Below, piece by piece: positions 18,036 through 26,663 of a DNA stretch of 64,000 bases. A program made the translations under genes and the position numbers. The notes beneath the pieces were generated by a model. The model was not told the DNA's origin and made no database searches. It saw only the letters and a program-made list of their open reading frames with translations. The stretch spans positions 1 through 64,000 of the forward strand of contig NZ_JAUXXE010000021.1 of NCBI RefSeq assembly GCF_030681155.1, in the 5' to 3' direction. Every line of letters begins with the position of its first letter. Positions within the stretch are counted from its first letter, which is position 1. The stretch comes from Phenylobacterium sp. (GTDB lineage: Bacteria; Pseudomonadota; Alphaproteobacteria; Caulobacterales; Caulobacteraceae).

Positions 18036-19259
18036 ATGCTGAATCGCTCATTCCTGAAGGCCGGGCATACGCCCACCCTTCTGTCCGCGTTCCTCTATTT
18101 CGACCTTAGCTTCATGGTCTGGGTGATCCTCGGGCCGCTGGGCGTCGCGATCGCCAAGGACTTCAATCTCGATCCCGCCCAGAAGGGCTTCATGGTCGCC
18201 GTGCCGGTGCTGGCGGGCGCGCTGCTGCGGCTGGTCGCGGGCGTCCTGGTCGACCACATCGGTCCCCGGAAGACCGCCATCATCGCCCAGCTGACCGTGC
18301 TGGCCGGCCTGGACGCCGACTGGCTGATCGGCATCGACAGCTATCACAAGGTCCTCGCCCTTGGCCTGGTCCTGGGTGTAGCCGGCGCCTCGTTCGCCAT
18401 CGCCCTGCCGCTCGCCTCGCGCTGGTATCCGCCGGAGTTCCAGGGTCTGGCCCTGGGGATCGCCGGGGCCGGCAACTCAGGCACGGCCCTGGCGGCCCTG
18501 TTCGCGCCGGGCCTGGCTCAGGCCTACGGCTGGAACAATGTGATCGGCCTGGCGTGCCTGCCGCTCGCCGTCGCGTTCGTGACCTTCCTGATCTTCGCCA
18601 AGGACGCGCCGAACCCGCCTCCGCCCAAGGCGCTGTCGGAATACCTGGACGTCCTCAAGACCCCGGACGCCTGGTGGCTGATGCTGCTCTACAGCGTGAC
18701 CTTCGGCGGCTTCGTGGGCCTGTCCTCGTCGCTCACCATCTACTTCAACGCCGAATACGGGCTGACCCCGGTGACGGCGGGCTTCTTCACGGCGGCCTGC
18801 GTCTTCGGCGGCTCGTTCCTGCGGCCAGTGGGCGGAGCGCTGGCCGACCGGTTCGGCGGTGTGCGAACCCTCAGCGTGGTCTACGTCCTGGCGGCCCTCG
18901 GCCTCGCCCTCGCCAGCTTCCATGCCCCGAATGTGTGGTTCGCCTTCTCCGTCCTGCTCTTCAGCATGATGGCGCTGGGCGCCGGCAACGGCGCGGTGTT
19001 CCAACTCGCGCCCCAGCGTTTCGGCAAGGAGATCGGCGTCGTCACCGGCCTGGTCGGAATGACCGGCGGGGTCGGCGGCTTCTACCTCGCCGCCAGCCTC
19101 GGCTGGGCCAAACAAGCGACCGGTTCCTATCAGGCCGGCCTGCTGGCCTTCGCCGCTCTCGCCCTGGTGGCGTTGGTTTGCCTGACGGGGGTCAAGGCGC
19201 GGTGGCGCAGGACCTGGACCGCGACGGCGCCGGCCGCCGGCTCCCCCTCGCGCGTTTGA
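18036..19259 (+). CDS. narK: NarK/NasA-type nitrate/nitrite transporter (MFS)
   Basis: 407 residues, about 12 hydrophobic segments. The two nitrate-signature segments of the NNP family are visible: GIAGAGNSGTALAALFAPG in TM5 and MALGAGNGAVFQLAPQRFG in TM11, along with the MFS loop DHIGPRKT. It imports nitrate (and possibly nitrite) across the inner membrane for assimilation. It is the first structural gene after the leader, and nirB starts 14 bp after its stop. In this position the gene is often named nasA or nrtP. I use narK as the family name. Confidence 0.9.
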   Translation: MLNRSFLKAGHTPTLLSAFLYFDLSFMVWVILGPLGVAIAKDFNLDPAQKGFMVAVPVLAGALLRLVAGVLVDHIGPRKTAIIAQLTVLAGLDADWLIGIDSYHKVLALGLVLGVAGASFAIALPLASRWYPPEFQGLALGIAGAGNSGTALAALFAPGLAQAYGWNNVIGLACLPLAVAFVTFLIFAKDAPNPPPPKALSEYLDVLKTPDAWWLMLLYSVTFGGFVGLSSSLTIYFNAEYGLTPVTAGFFTAACVFGGSFLRPVGGALADRFGGVRTLSVVYVLAALGLALASFHAPNVWFAFSVLLFSMMALGAGNGAVFQLAPQRFGKEIGVVTGLVGMTGGVGGFYLAASLGWAKQATGSYQAGLLAFAALALVALVCLTGVKARWRRTWTATAPAAGSPSRV

Positions 19260-19273
19260 TCGGAGAGACCCTG

Positions 19274-21730
19274 ATGGCCAAGGAACGACTGATCGTCGTC
19301 GGCAACGGCATGGCCGGTTGCCGCGCGGTGCAAGATGTCTTGAAGCGCGATCCCGATCGCTACGAGATCACCATCTTCGGCGCCGAGCCGCGGGTGAACT
19401 ACGACCGCATCATGCTTTCGCCGGTGCTGGCCGGCGAGAAGACCTTCGCCGACATCGTGATCAACGACGAGGCCTGGTACCGCGACAACGCCATAACCCT
19501 GCATGCGGGCCGCGCGGTGCAGGTGATCGACCGCGAGGCGCGCGTGGTGCGGGCCGAGGGAGGGCTGGAGGTCGGCTATGACCGGCTGATCCTGGCGACG
19601 GGCTCCGATCCTATCCGCCTGCCGCTGCCGGGCGGCGACCTGAAGGGCGTCGTCACCTTCCGGGACCTGGACGACGTCGAGGCGATGGTCGCCGCCTCGG
19701 CCCAGACGGGCGCTCGCGCGGTGGTGATCGGTGGCGGGCTACTCGGCATCGAGGCGGCCTACGGCCTGGTGCGTCGCGGGATGGCCGCCACGGTGGTGCA
19801 CCTGGTCGATGTGTTGATGGAGCGCCAACTCGACGCCTCGGCCGGCTTCCTGCTCGCCGACGCGCTGGCGACGAAAGGCGTGGCGACGGAACTGGGGGCG
19901 GTGTCCGAAGAAATCGTCGGCGTGAATGGCCAAGTCACCGGCCTGAAGCTCAAGGACGGCCGCACCCTGCCGTGCGATCTGCTGGTCATGGCGGTGGGTA
20001 TTCGCCCCAACACGAACCTCGCCAAAGCGGCGGGGCTGGAGATCGGGCGCGGCCTGATCGTTGATGACCAGATGCGCACCTCCGATCCCAGGATCTCGGC
20101 GGTGGGCGAATGCGTCGAACATCGCGGCCAATGCTACGGCCTCGTCGCCCCGATCTGGGAGATGTGCAAAGCCCTGGCGGCCGGGCTCACCGACACCGCC
20201 GGCGACTATGCGGGGTCGGTGCTTTCCACGCGCCTGAAGGTCTCGGGCGTCGACGTCTTTTCGGCCGGGAAGTTCGCCGGGGGCGATGGCTGCGAGGACA
20301 TCGTGTTCCGTGACGCCGGGCGCGGCGTCTACAAGCGCGTCGTGATCGAGGATGGCAAGGTCGCCGGCGCCGTGCTGTTCGGCGATGCCGCCGATGGCGC
20401 CTGGTACTTCGATCTGATGCGCCGGAACACGCCGGTGGCGGAGATCCGCGAAACGCTGATCTTCGGCCAATCGGTGACGGAGGGCCTTCGAGGTCTGGAC
20501 CCTAGCGCGGCCGTTGCGGCATTGGCCGATAGCGCCGAGGTCTGTGGCTGCAACGGCGTGTGCAAGGGCGCGATCACCGGCGCCATCGTCGAGCAAGGCC
20601 TCAAAACGCTGGAGTCCGTCAGGGCGGTCACCAAAGCTTCCGCCTCGTGCGGCTCCTGCACCCCTCTGGTCGAAAAGCTGCTGATCCTCACGCTCGGGGA
20701 TGGTTTCCAGGCCCAGACGGGACCCAAGCCGGTCTGCGGCTGCACCCATCACGGCCATACCGAAGCCCGGCGGCGTATCGTGGCCGAAGGGCTGAAGTCG
20801 ATGCCCGCTGTCATGCAGGCGCTCGAATGGACCACCCCCGACGGCTGCGCGAGTTGTCGGCCGGCCCTGAACTACTACCTCATCTGCGCCTGGCCCGGCG
20901 ACTACCAGGACGACAAGCAGTCCCGGTTCATCAACGAGCGGGTTCACGCCAACATCCAGAAGGACGGCACCTATTCCGTCGTGCCGCGCATGTGGGGCGG
21001 GATGACCAGTTCCGACGAACTGCGCGCCATCGCCGACGTGGTCGACAAGTTCAAGATCCCCAGCGTGAAGGTCACCGGCGGACAGCGGATCGACCTGCTC
21101 GGCGTTCAGAAGGACGACCTGCCAGCGGTCTGGGCCGATCTCAACGCGGCGGGCATGGTTTCGGGACATGCGTACGCCAAGGGCCTGCGCACGGTGAAGA
21201 CTTGCGTCGGCACCGACTGGTGCCGGTTCGGGACCCAGGACTCGACCGGCCTTGGCGTACGGCTCGAGAAGTTCATGTGGGGCTCGTGGACACCGGCCAA
21301 GGTCAAGCTCGGCGTGTCGGGCTGCCCGCGCAACTGCGCCGAGGCGACATGCAAGGACATCGGCGTGATCTGCGTCGACAGCGGCTATGAGATCCATGTC
21401 GGCGGCGCGGCTGGCCTGCACATCCAGGGCACCGAACTGCTGACCAAGGTCGCCACCGAGGAAGAGGCGATCTGGACCATCTGCGCCGTCACCCAGGCCT
21501 ATCGCGAACAGGGTTGGTACCTGGAGCGGATCTACAAGTGGATGGCCCGGGTCGGCCTCGACAGCATCCGCGCCCAAGTCGAGGACCCGGCCGCACGTCG
21601 CGCGCTCCATGACCGCTTCGCCTATTCGCAGCGGTTCTCGCGCGTCGACCCATGGGCCGAACGTGTCGCCGGACGCCACACCGAAGAATTCAATCCGCTC
21701 AGCCGTCGCATGGAGTTCGCCACCGCATGA
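19274..21730 (+). CDS. nirB: Assimilatory nitrite reductase, large subunit
   Basis: 818 residues from the ATG at 19274 (GGAGAG upstream). The open frame extends 720 bp further 5' but there only shadows the transporter gene. Domain order: FAD/NADH oxidoreductase (IVVGNGMAGCRAVQDVL; VVIGGGLLGIEAAYGL near 155), a BFD-like [2Fe-2S] region (VCGCNGVCKGAI with ASCGSC), a second Cys cluster (VCGCTHHGH, DGCASCRPALNYYL), then the siroheme/[4Fe-4S] domain with TCVGTDWCRFG and GVSGCPRNCAEATC. It reduces nitrite to ammonium with NADH in the cytoplasm. Siroheme is supplied by the SUMT encoded downstream. The stop overlaps the nirD start by four bases. Confidence 0.96.
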   Translation: MAKERLIVVGNGMAGCRAVQDVLKRDPDRYEITIFGAEPRVNYDRIMLSPVLAGEKTFADIVINDEAWYRDNAITLHAGRAVQVIDREARVVRAEGGLEVGYDRLILATGSDPIRLPLPGGDLKGVVTFRDLDDVEAMVAASAQTGARAVVIGGGLLGIEAAYGLVRRGMAATVVHLVDVLMERQLDASAGFLLADALATKGVATELGAVSEEIVGVNGQVTGLKLKDGRTLPCDLLVMAVGIRPNTNLAKAAGLEIGRGLIVDDQMRTSDPRISAVGECVEHRGQCYGLVAPIWEMCKALAAGLTDTAGDYAGSVLSTRLKVSGVDVFSAGKFAGGDGCEDIVFRDAGRGVYKRVVIEDGKVAGAVLFGDAADGAWYFDLMRRNTPVAEIRETLIFGQSVTEGLRGLDPSAAVAALADSAEVCGCNGVCKGAITGAIVEQGLKTLESVRAVTKASASCGSCTPLVEKLLILTLGDGFQAQTGPKPVCGCTHHGHTEARRRIVAEGLKSMPAVMQALEWTTPDGCASCRPALNYYLICAWPGDYQDDKQSRFINERVHANIQKDGTYSVVPRMWGGMTSSDELRAIADVVDKFKIPSVKVTGGQRIDLLGVQKDDLPAVWADLNAAGMVSGHAYAKGLRTVKTCVGTDWCRFGTQDSTGLGVRLEKFMWGSWTPAKVKLGVSGCPRNCAEATCKDIGVICVDSGYEIHVGGAAGLHIQGTELLTKVATEEEAIWTICAVTQAYREQGWYLERIYKWMARVGLDSIRAQVEDPAARRALHDRFAYSQRFSRVDPWAERVAGRHTEEFNPLSRRMEFATA

Positions 21731-22065
21731 ACGTTCTCGTGAAGGACCCGATCGACTGGATCGACGTCGGTGCGATCACCGACATCCCCTCGCGCGGCGC
21801 GCGGCGCGTGCCGACGCCAACCGGCGACGTGGCGATCTTCCGCACCGGCGACGGCAAGGTGTTCGCCTTGAAGGACGCCTGCCCGCACAAGGGCGGCCCG
21901 CTCAGCCAAGGCATCGTCCACGGTCACGCTGTGACCTGCCCGCTGCACGCCTGGTCCATCGATCTGGCCACCGGCGAACCGATGGGCGCCGATCGCGGCA
22001 AGGGCTGCACGCCGGTCGTACCGTTGGAGGTCCGCGAGGGCCGCCTGTTCCTCGGCCGGATCTGA
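21727..22065 (+). CDS. nirD: Assimilatory nitrite reductase, small subunit
   Basis: 112 residues from the ATG at 21727 (ATGA overlap with nirB), the usual size of NirD. It has a Rieske-like fold: ACPHKGGPLSQG and VTCPLHAWSIDLATG. Here both Cys-X-His and Cys-X2-His pairs are present. Many NirD proteins lack one or more of these ligands, so this one may really bind a [2Fe-2S] cluster. It partners NirB. Confidence 0.93.
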   Translation: MNVLVKDPIDWIDVGAITDIPSRGARRVPTPTGDVAIFRTGDGKVFALKDACPHKGGPLSQGIVHGHAVTCPLHAWSIDLATGEPMGADRGKGCTPVVPLEVREGRLFLGRI

Positions 22066-22068
22066 TCC

Positions 22069-24735
22069 ATGACCGGCGGCGCTGAAACCCGGAAGAGCAC
22101 CTGCCCGTACTGCGGGGTCGGTTGCGGGGTGTCCGGCCGCGCCGAGGGGCGAGCCCTGACGCTGACGGGAGATGACGCCCATCCGGCCAACCAGGGCCGG
22201 CTCTGTTCCAAGGGCGGCGTCTTGTCCGAGACCGTCGGCCTGGACGGCCGGCTGTTGTTCCCGACGATCCGCGACCGCCGCGCGACCTGGGACGAAGCCA
22301 CGGCGCTGGTTGCTCGCCGGTTCTCCGAGACCATCGCCAAGCATGGGCCGGACTCTGTCGCGTTCTACGTTTCCGGCCAGTTGCTGACGGAGGACTACTA
22401 CGTCGCCAACAAGCTGATGAAGGGGTTCATCGGGTCGGGAAACATCGACACCAACTCCCGGCTCTGCATGGCGTCGGCGGTAGTGGCCCACAAGCTGGCC
22501 TTTGGCGCCGACCTGGTGCCGGGCTGCTACGAGGACCTCGACCTCGCCGACCTCGTGGTCTTCGCCGGCCATAACGCCGCCTGGACACATCCGGTGCTGT
22601 TCCGGCGGATGGAGGCGGCGCGCGCCCGGGGGCAACGCCATGTGGTGATCGATCCGCGCCGCACCGACACTGCAGAGGTCGCTGACCTGCATCTGCCTTT
22701 GGCGCCCCAGACCGACGTGCGGCTTTGGAACGGCCTGCTGGCAGATCTGATCGGCCGCGGGGCGATCGACCGTGACTACATCGCCGCCCACGTATCGGGC
22801 TTCGCGCAGGTCGAGGCGGCGCTGGCGGCCGACGATCAATCGCCCTCAGCCGTCGCCGCCGATTGCGGCCTGGCGCTCGCCGATCTCGAACGCTTCTTCC
22901 AGATTTTCGCGCAAACGCCTCGGACCGTCAGCCTGTTCTCGATGGGGTCGAACCAGTCGGCCCAGGGCGTCACCAAAGGTTTGGCGATCCTCAACGCCCA
23001 TCTGGCCACCGGCCGGATCGGTAAGCCCGGCGCCTGCCCGTTCTCGATCACTGGCCAGCCCAACGCCATGGGCGGACGCGAGACTGGCGGCATGGCGACC
23101 ACCCTGGCCGCCCACATGGATTTCGACGAGGCGGCGCGCGCGCGGGTCGCCCGTTTCTGGGGCGCGCCGCGGGTCGCCGAGCGCCCGGGCCTCAAGGCTG
23201 TCGACATGTTCGAGGCCGTTGCCGACGGCAAGATCAAGGCCCTGTGGGTCATGGCCACCAACCCCGCCGTCAGCATGCCAAACGCCAGCGCGGTCCGCGC
23301 GGCGCTGGCCGCCTGTCCGTTCGTGGTGGTCTCCGATTGCATGGCCCGGACCGACACCACGGCCTTCGCCCATGTGAAGCTGCCGGCCCTGGCCTGGGGC
23401 GAAAAGGACGGCACGGTCACCAATTCCGAGCGCCGGATTTCGCGGCAACGGGCGCTGATGGCGCCGCCGGGAGAAGCCCGCGCCGACTGGAGGATCATCG
23501 CCGATGTCGGCCGCGCCATGGGCTACGCCGACGCTTTCTCATGGCGCGCTCCCATCCAGGTGTTTCGCGAGTGGGCGCGGATGACCGCCTACGAGAACGA
23601 CGGCCGGCTGTTGAACCTCTCGGGCCTCGTCGGGCTCACCCCCGACGCTTACGATGACCTGCAGCCGGTTCAATGGCCGGTGACGGGGCAGGTCGGTACA
23701 CAGCGGCTGTTCATCGACGGGCAGTTCCAGACCCCTGACGGCCGGGCGCAAATGCTGCCCACGCCGGCGGCAGGTCCCGCCCAGGCCACAAATCCGGCCT
23801 TTCCCCTGGCGCTCAACACCGGACGGATCCGCGACCAGTGGCACACCATGACCCGCACCGGCCTGGCGCCAGGCCTCTGGCGTCACGCCCCCGAGCCGTT
23901 CGTGGAGATCCATCCGGCCGACGCGCAGGCGCTTGGCGTCGCCGACGGCGCTCTGACCCGGGTTCGGACCGCTCAAGGCGAGGCGGTGGCCCTCGCCCGC
24001 GTCACCGACCGCCAGCGCCCTGGTTCTATTTTCATGCCGATGCACTGGACTGAGGGCTACGCACCGTCCGGTCGCGCCAATCCCCTGGTTGCTCCGCAGG
24101 TGGATCCGCGCTCGGGCCAGCCGGAGTTCAAACACACGCCGGCTCGCGTGCGCCCCTATCGCGAGACCTGGCGTGGCTTTCACATCTCACGCGACGCGTT
24201 CGCCCCGCCGGCCCATCTGGACCTCGTCTGGCGGCGGATACCGCAGGACGGTTGCCACCTCCACGAGTTCGCAGGCCGTGGCGACGCGCAGGAGCGCCAG
24301 GCTCTAGCCAAGCTTCTGCTGCACGGCGCGACGGGCGGGGCCCTTCGCTATGAAGATCCGGCCGCCGGCTCCCTGCGCGAGGCGTTCATGGATGGCGAAC
24401 GACTGGACCGGGTGCTGTTCACCACTACCTCCGGCGCGCTGCCGCCCCGCGCGTGGTTGGCGGAACTATTCATCGCGCCCAGCCTGACGACCCAGGACCG
24501 CGCCGCCCTGCTGATCGGTCGCGCCCCGGGCCGGGCGGCGGACACCTCGCCCGTCGTCTGCGCCTGCCGGAATGTCCGGGGCGCGGCCATCGCCCGGGCG
24601 ATCGCGGCCGGCGCCCATGATGTCGATGCGGTCAGCGACGCCACCGGCGCTGGCTCAAGCTGCGGCTCCTGCCGCCCCGAGATCGCCCGCATCCTGTCTG
24701 CCACCCCGCGAACGGAGACCCTCGATGCCGCCTGA
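22069..24735 (+). CDS. nasA: Assimilatory nitrate reductase, catalytic subunit
   Basis: 888 residues. The N-terminal [4Fe-4S] cysteines are C12, C15, C19 and C46 (CPYCGVGCG, RLCSKGG). The molybdopterin domain has NIDTNSRLCMAS, HVVIDPRRTDTAE, MATNPAVSMPN and FSITGQPNAMGGRETGG. The bis-MGD-binding C-terminal region includes LNTGRIRDQWHTMTRTG. The last ~50 residues add a BFD-like [2Fe-2S] domain (VVCACRNVRGAAIARAIAAG, GSSCGSCRPEI), as in Klebsiella NasA. This suggests electrons come from an NAD(P)H-linked or ferredoxin partner. No separate NasC-type reductase is present. The arrangement has only 3 bp after nirD and an 11-bp overlap with the next gene. Confidence 0.95.
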   Translation: MTGGAETRKSTCPYCGVGCGVSGRAEGRALTLTGDDAHPANQGRLCSKGGVLSETVGLDGRLLFPTIRDRRATWDEATALVARRFSETIAKHGPDSVAFYVSGQLLTEDYYVANKLMKGFIGSGNIDTNSRLCMASAVVAHKLAFGADLVPGCYEDLDLADLVVFAGHNAAWTHPVLFRRMEAARARGQRHVVIDPRRTDTAEVADLHLPLAPQTDVRLWNGLLADLIGRGAIDRDYIAAHVSGFAQVEAALAADDQSPSAVAADCGLALADLERFFQIFAQTPRTVSLFSMGSNQSAQGVTKGLAILNAHLATGRIGKPGACPFSITGQPNAMGGRETGGMATTLAAHMDFDEAARARVARFWGAPRVAERPGLKAVDMFEAVADGKIKALWVMATNPAVSMPNASAVRAALAACPFVVVSDCMARTDTTAFAHVKLPALAWGEKDGTVTNSERRISRQRALMAPPGEARADWRIIADVGRAMGYADAFSWRAPIQVFREWARMTAYENDGRLLNLSGLVGLTPDAYDDLQPVQWPVTGQVGTQRLFIDGQFQTPDGRAQMLPTPAAGPAQATNPAFPLALNTGRIRDQWHTMTRTGLAPGLWRHAPEPFVEIHPADAQALGVADGALTRVRTAQGEAVALARVTDRQRPGSIFMPMHWTEGYAPSGRANPLVAPQVDPRSGQPEFKHTPARVRPYRETWRGFHISRDAFAPPAHLDLVWRRIPQDGCHLHEFAGRGDAQERQALAKLLLHGATGGALRYEDPAAGSLREAFMDGERLDRVLFTTTSGALPPRAWLAELFIAPSLTTQDRAALLIGRAPGRAADTSPVVCACRNVRGAAIARAIAAGAHDVDAVSDATGAGSSCGSCRPEIARILSATPRTETLDAA

Positions 24736-25504
24736 AGCTCGCCTCGGAACCGTGAAACTAGTCGGCGCCGGGCCTGGCGCCGCCGACCTTCTGACCCTGC
24801 GCGCCGCACGCGCCATCGGTTCAGCCCAGGCGCTGCTCTACGACGCGCTGATCTCCGAGGAGGTGCTGGCCCTGGCCCCGGCCGCCTGCCTCAAGATCCA
24901 GACCGGAAAACGCGCCGGCCGGACGAGCATGAAGCAGGAGACGATCAACCGCCTGATGCTCCGCTTGGCCCAACGGGGGCTGGAGGTGGTGCGGCTCAAG
25001 GGCGGCGATCCATCGATCTTCGGCCGGGTCGGAGAAGAGCAGGCATTCCTCCACGCGTACGGCGTGGCGACCGAGATCGTGCCGGGCGTCACGGCGGCCA
25101 GCGCCGCGGCCGCCCAATTCGGCTTCCCGTTGACCCATCGCGGCGAAAGCCGGCGTCTGCTGATCTGCACCGCGACGGCGGCCGGCGGCGGCGCATTCGA
25201 CATCGGACAGCGGGCCGCCGAAGCCGACACCACGCTCGCGGTCTATATGGGGCGCGATCAGGTTCACGACATCGCGCGCCGGCTGATCCGCGACGGCCGC
25301 GCGCCCTCGACGCCTGCGGCGGCTGTAGAGAACGCCGGCCACGCCAATGCTCGCGCCATCTGGAGCACGTTGGAGGAACTGCCAGGCCAGCTCGATGCGG
25401 CGGCGCCCAGCGGGCCTGTCCTGCTGCTGATCGGCGACGTCACCGCCCGAGCGGCCGCCAGTCCGAGCCACCGCCGGGAGCCTCAGAGGAGCGCCATGTC
25501 ATGA
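24725..25504 (+). CDS. cobA: Uroporphyrinogen-III C-methyltransferase (SUMT)
   Basis: 259 residues from the ATG at 24725, overlapping the nasA end by 11 bp. SUMT signatures are VKLVGAGPGAADLLTLRA, ALLYDALISEEVL, RLKGGDPSIFGRVGEE and VPGVTAASAAAAQFGFPLTH. It uses two SAM to make precorrin-2, the entry to siroheme for NirB. It lacks the dehydrogenase/ferrochelatase domain of CysG, so those steps need another protein. The C-terminal ~15 residues are basic and likely disordered. The gene overlaps the next by four bases. Confidence 0.93.
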   Translation: MPPEARLGTVKLVGAGPGAADLLTLRAARAIGSAQALLYDALISEEVLALAPAACLKIQTGKRAGRTSMKQETINRLMLRLAQRGLEVVRLKGGDPSIFGRVGEEQAFLHAYGVATEIVPGVTAASAAAAQFGFPLTHRGESRRLLICTATAAGGGAFDIGQRAAEADTTLAVYMGRDQVHDIARRLIRDGRAPSTPAAAVENAGHANARAIWSTLEELPGQLDAAAPSGPVLLLIGDVTARAAASPSHRREPQRSAMS

Positions 25505-26049
25505 ACGACGCCCAATTGTTCGAGTTCGAAAGCGACTTCGTCGCCAGCCTGCGCTGCGTGCCGATGGCGGTTCGCTTCAAGTTGGACGCCTGCGGGATCA
25601 AGCTGACCCTGCGCCAGTGGAGCAGGTTCACACGAGGCGACCGTCAGGACCTGTTGATGGCGGCCTGCGAGGGCCCGGCGGAAATCGAGGCCTATCGTGC
25701 TGCCCTGGTCGCGCTGATCGCCTTGCGCGCCGCAGAGCCCGCCCGCGCCTTGACCGAGGCGCCCTGCGGGGCATGGACTGACGCCGATCGCGTCCCGCCG
25801 GCGGTCGTTCAGCAAGCGCATCTAGTTGGCTTGGCGCCTCCGAGCCGAGCGGAGTGGGCCCGGCTCACGGAGCTACAGCGGTTCGTGCTGATCAAGCTGA
25901 CAAGGGACAAGCACGACAATCTGAACTTCGCACCGGCGATGATCGAGTTTGGGATTTCCACGGATTCAGGCGTGTGGGCGCCACCTGTAAGGACCAATGT
26001 TCGGGGAACTCAGACTGATGCTCTGCCTTCGTCCGCATCGCGGCTGTAA
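25501..26049 (+). CDS. Nitrate reductase-associated protein
   Basis: 182 residues, ATGA overlap with the SUMT gene. The sequence FEFESDFVASLRCVPMAVRF followed by KLDACGIKLTLRQWSRFTRGDR fits the nitrate-reductase-associated protein family, found beside assimilatory nitrate reductases in cyanobacteria and proteobacteria. Its biochemical role is not established. A helical small protein, no signal peptide. The family core ends near residue 150, and the last ~30 residues look like run-on that overlaps the convergent RcnB-like gene by 40 bp. Last gene of the nitrate operon. Confidence 0.78.
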   Translation: MNDAQLFEFESDFVASLRCVPMAVRFKLDACGIKLTLRQWSRFTRGDRQDLLMAACEGPAEIEAYRAALVALIALRAAEPARALTEAPCGAWTDADRVPPAVVQQAHLVGLAPPSRAEWARLTELQRFVLIKLTRDKHDNLNFAPAMIEFGISTDSGVWAPPVRTNVRGTQTDALPSSASRL

Positions 26050-26625
26050 CGTCTGCCTGGCGGACGTATGCGGTGGTAGAGGAGGATCGCACCGATGACG
26101 CCAAACACCGAGATCGGAACGAATAGTAGGTCTATGGCGCCGCGCAGGATGTGGTCCATTGGAGGCTTTAGATAGTCTCGGCCGTCCGGTTTCAGTTCAG
26201 GACCGGTTCCCAGAAATCGACCACGGGCGATGTGGAGAATCTTGCCCGCCGCGTCTTTGGGACGCGTCAGCAACAGGGCGTCGCCACCAACACGCACCCA
26301 CTCACGTTGCCGGAAACTCCGCCACGGCCGTCTTCCCTCGGTCTTGCCCACGAGCCGGGGTCGTTCGAGGCCGATCCGTTCGCCAGCGATAGGATCAATG
26401 CGGTGGCCGACTATGCACGTCGCCGGCAAATATTCGCCTGCAGACCATTGTCGGAACGGGCATCCAGCCGGCGTTGTATAGGGCGCGGCCGCGACCCGGA
26501 GACCTGGCGCTAAATCCCGCGGTGGGGATGTCCGTTCGATCTGCATGGATCTGCTTCGCAGGGCTTTGCAGTGTCGCGAGCGCCCCAAAAGCAACCGCGG
26601 CGGTGATGATGATTGGGTTGCGCAC
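26010..26625 (-). pseudogene. RcnB-like exported protein, apparently frameshifted
   Basis: Two minus-strand frames complement each other. From GTG 26625 one frame gives a signal-like N-terminus (RNPIIITAAVAFGALATLQS). The other, open to 26010, carries a domain resembling RcnB-family periplasmic proteins (CPFRQWSAGEYLP, then HRIDPI, then REWVRVGGDALLLTR, then AAGKILHIARGRF). It then ends with a hydrophobic helix (LLFVPISVFGVIGAILLYH) not usual for RcnB. A one-base shift between about 26480 and 26560 would join signal and domain. No good ribosome site is visible for either start. A functional gene starting at an internal ATG in the second frame (about 26546) is the alternative. RcnB assignment is from motif pattern only. 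Confidence 0.45.
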
Positions 26626-26663
26626 GCCGGGCTAACGGGCGGACGACTTAAGGCGCGGCGGCA

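Noticed and set aside
18554..19273. 240-residue N-terminal extension of the nirB frame
   Set aside because: It reads antiphase through the transporter gene and is Arg/Pro/Gly-rich noise. The conserved NirB start is at 19274.
19739..21679. 646-codon open frame on the minus strand inside nirB
   Set aside because: High-GC DNA leaves the complementary frame open. The product is low-complexity His/Asp/Gly/Arg sequence with no domain, while the plus frame is a full NirB.
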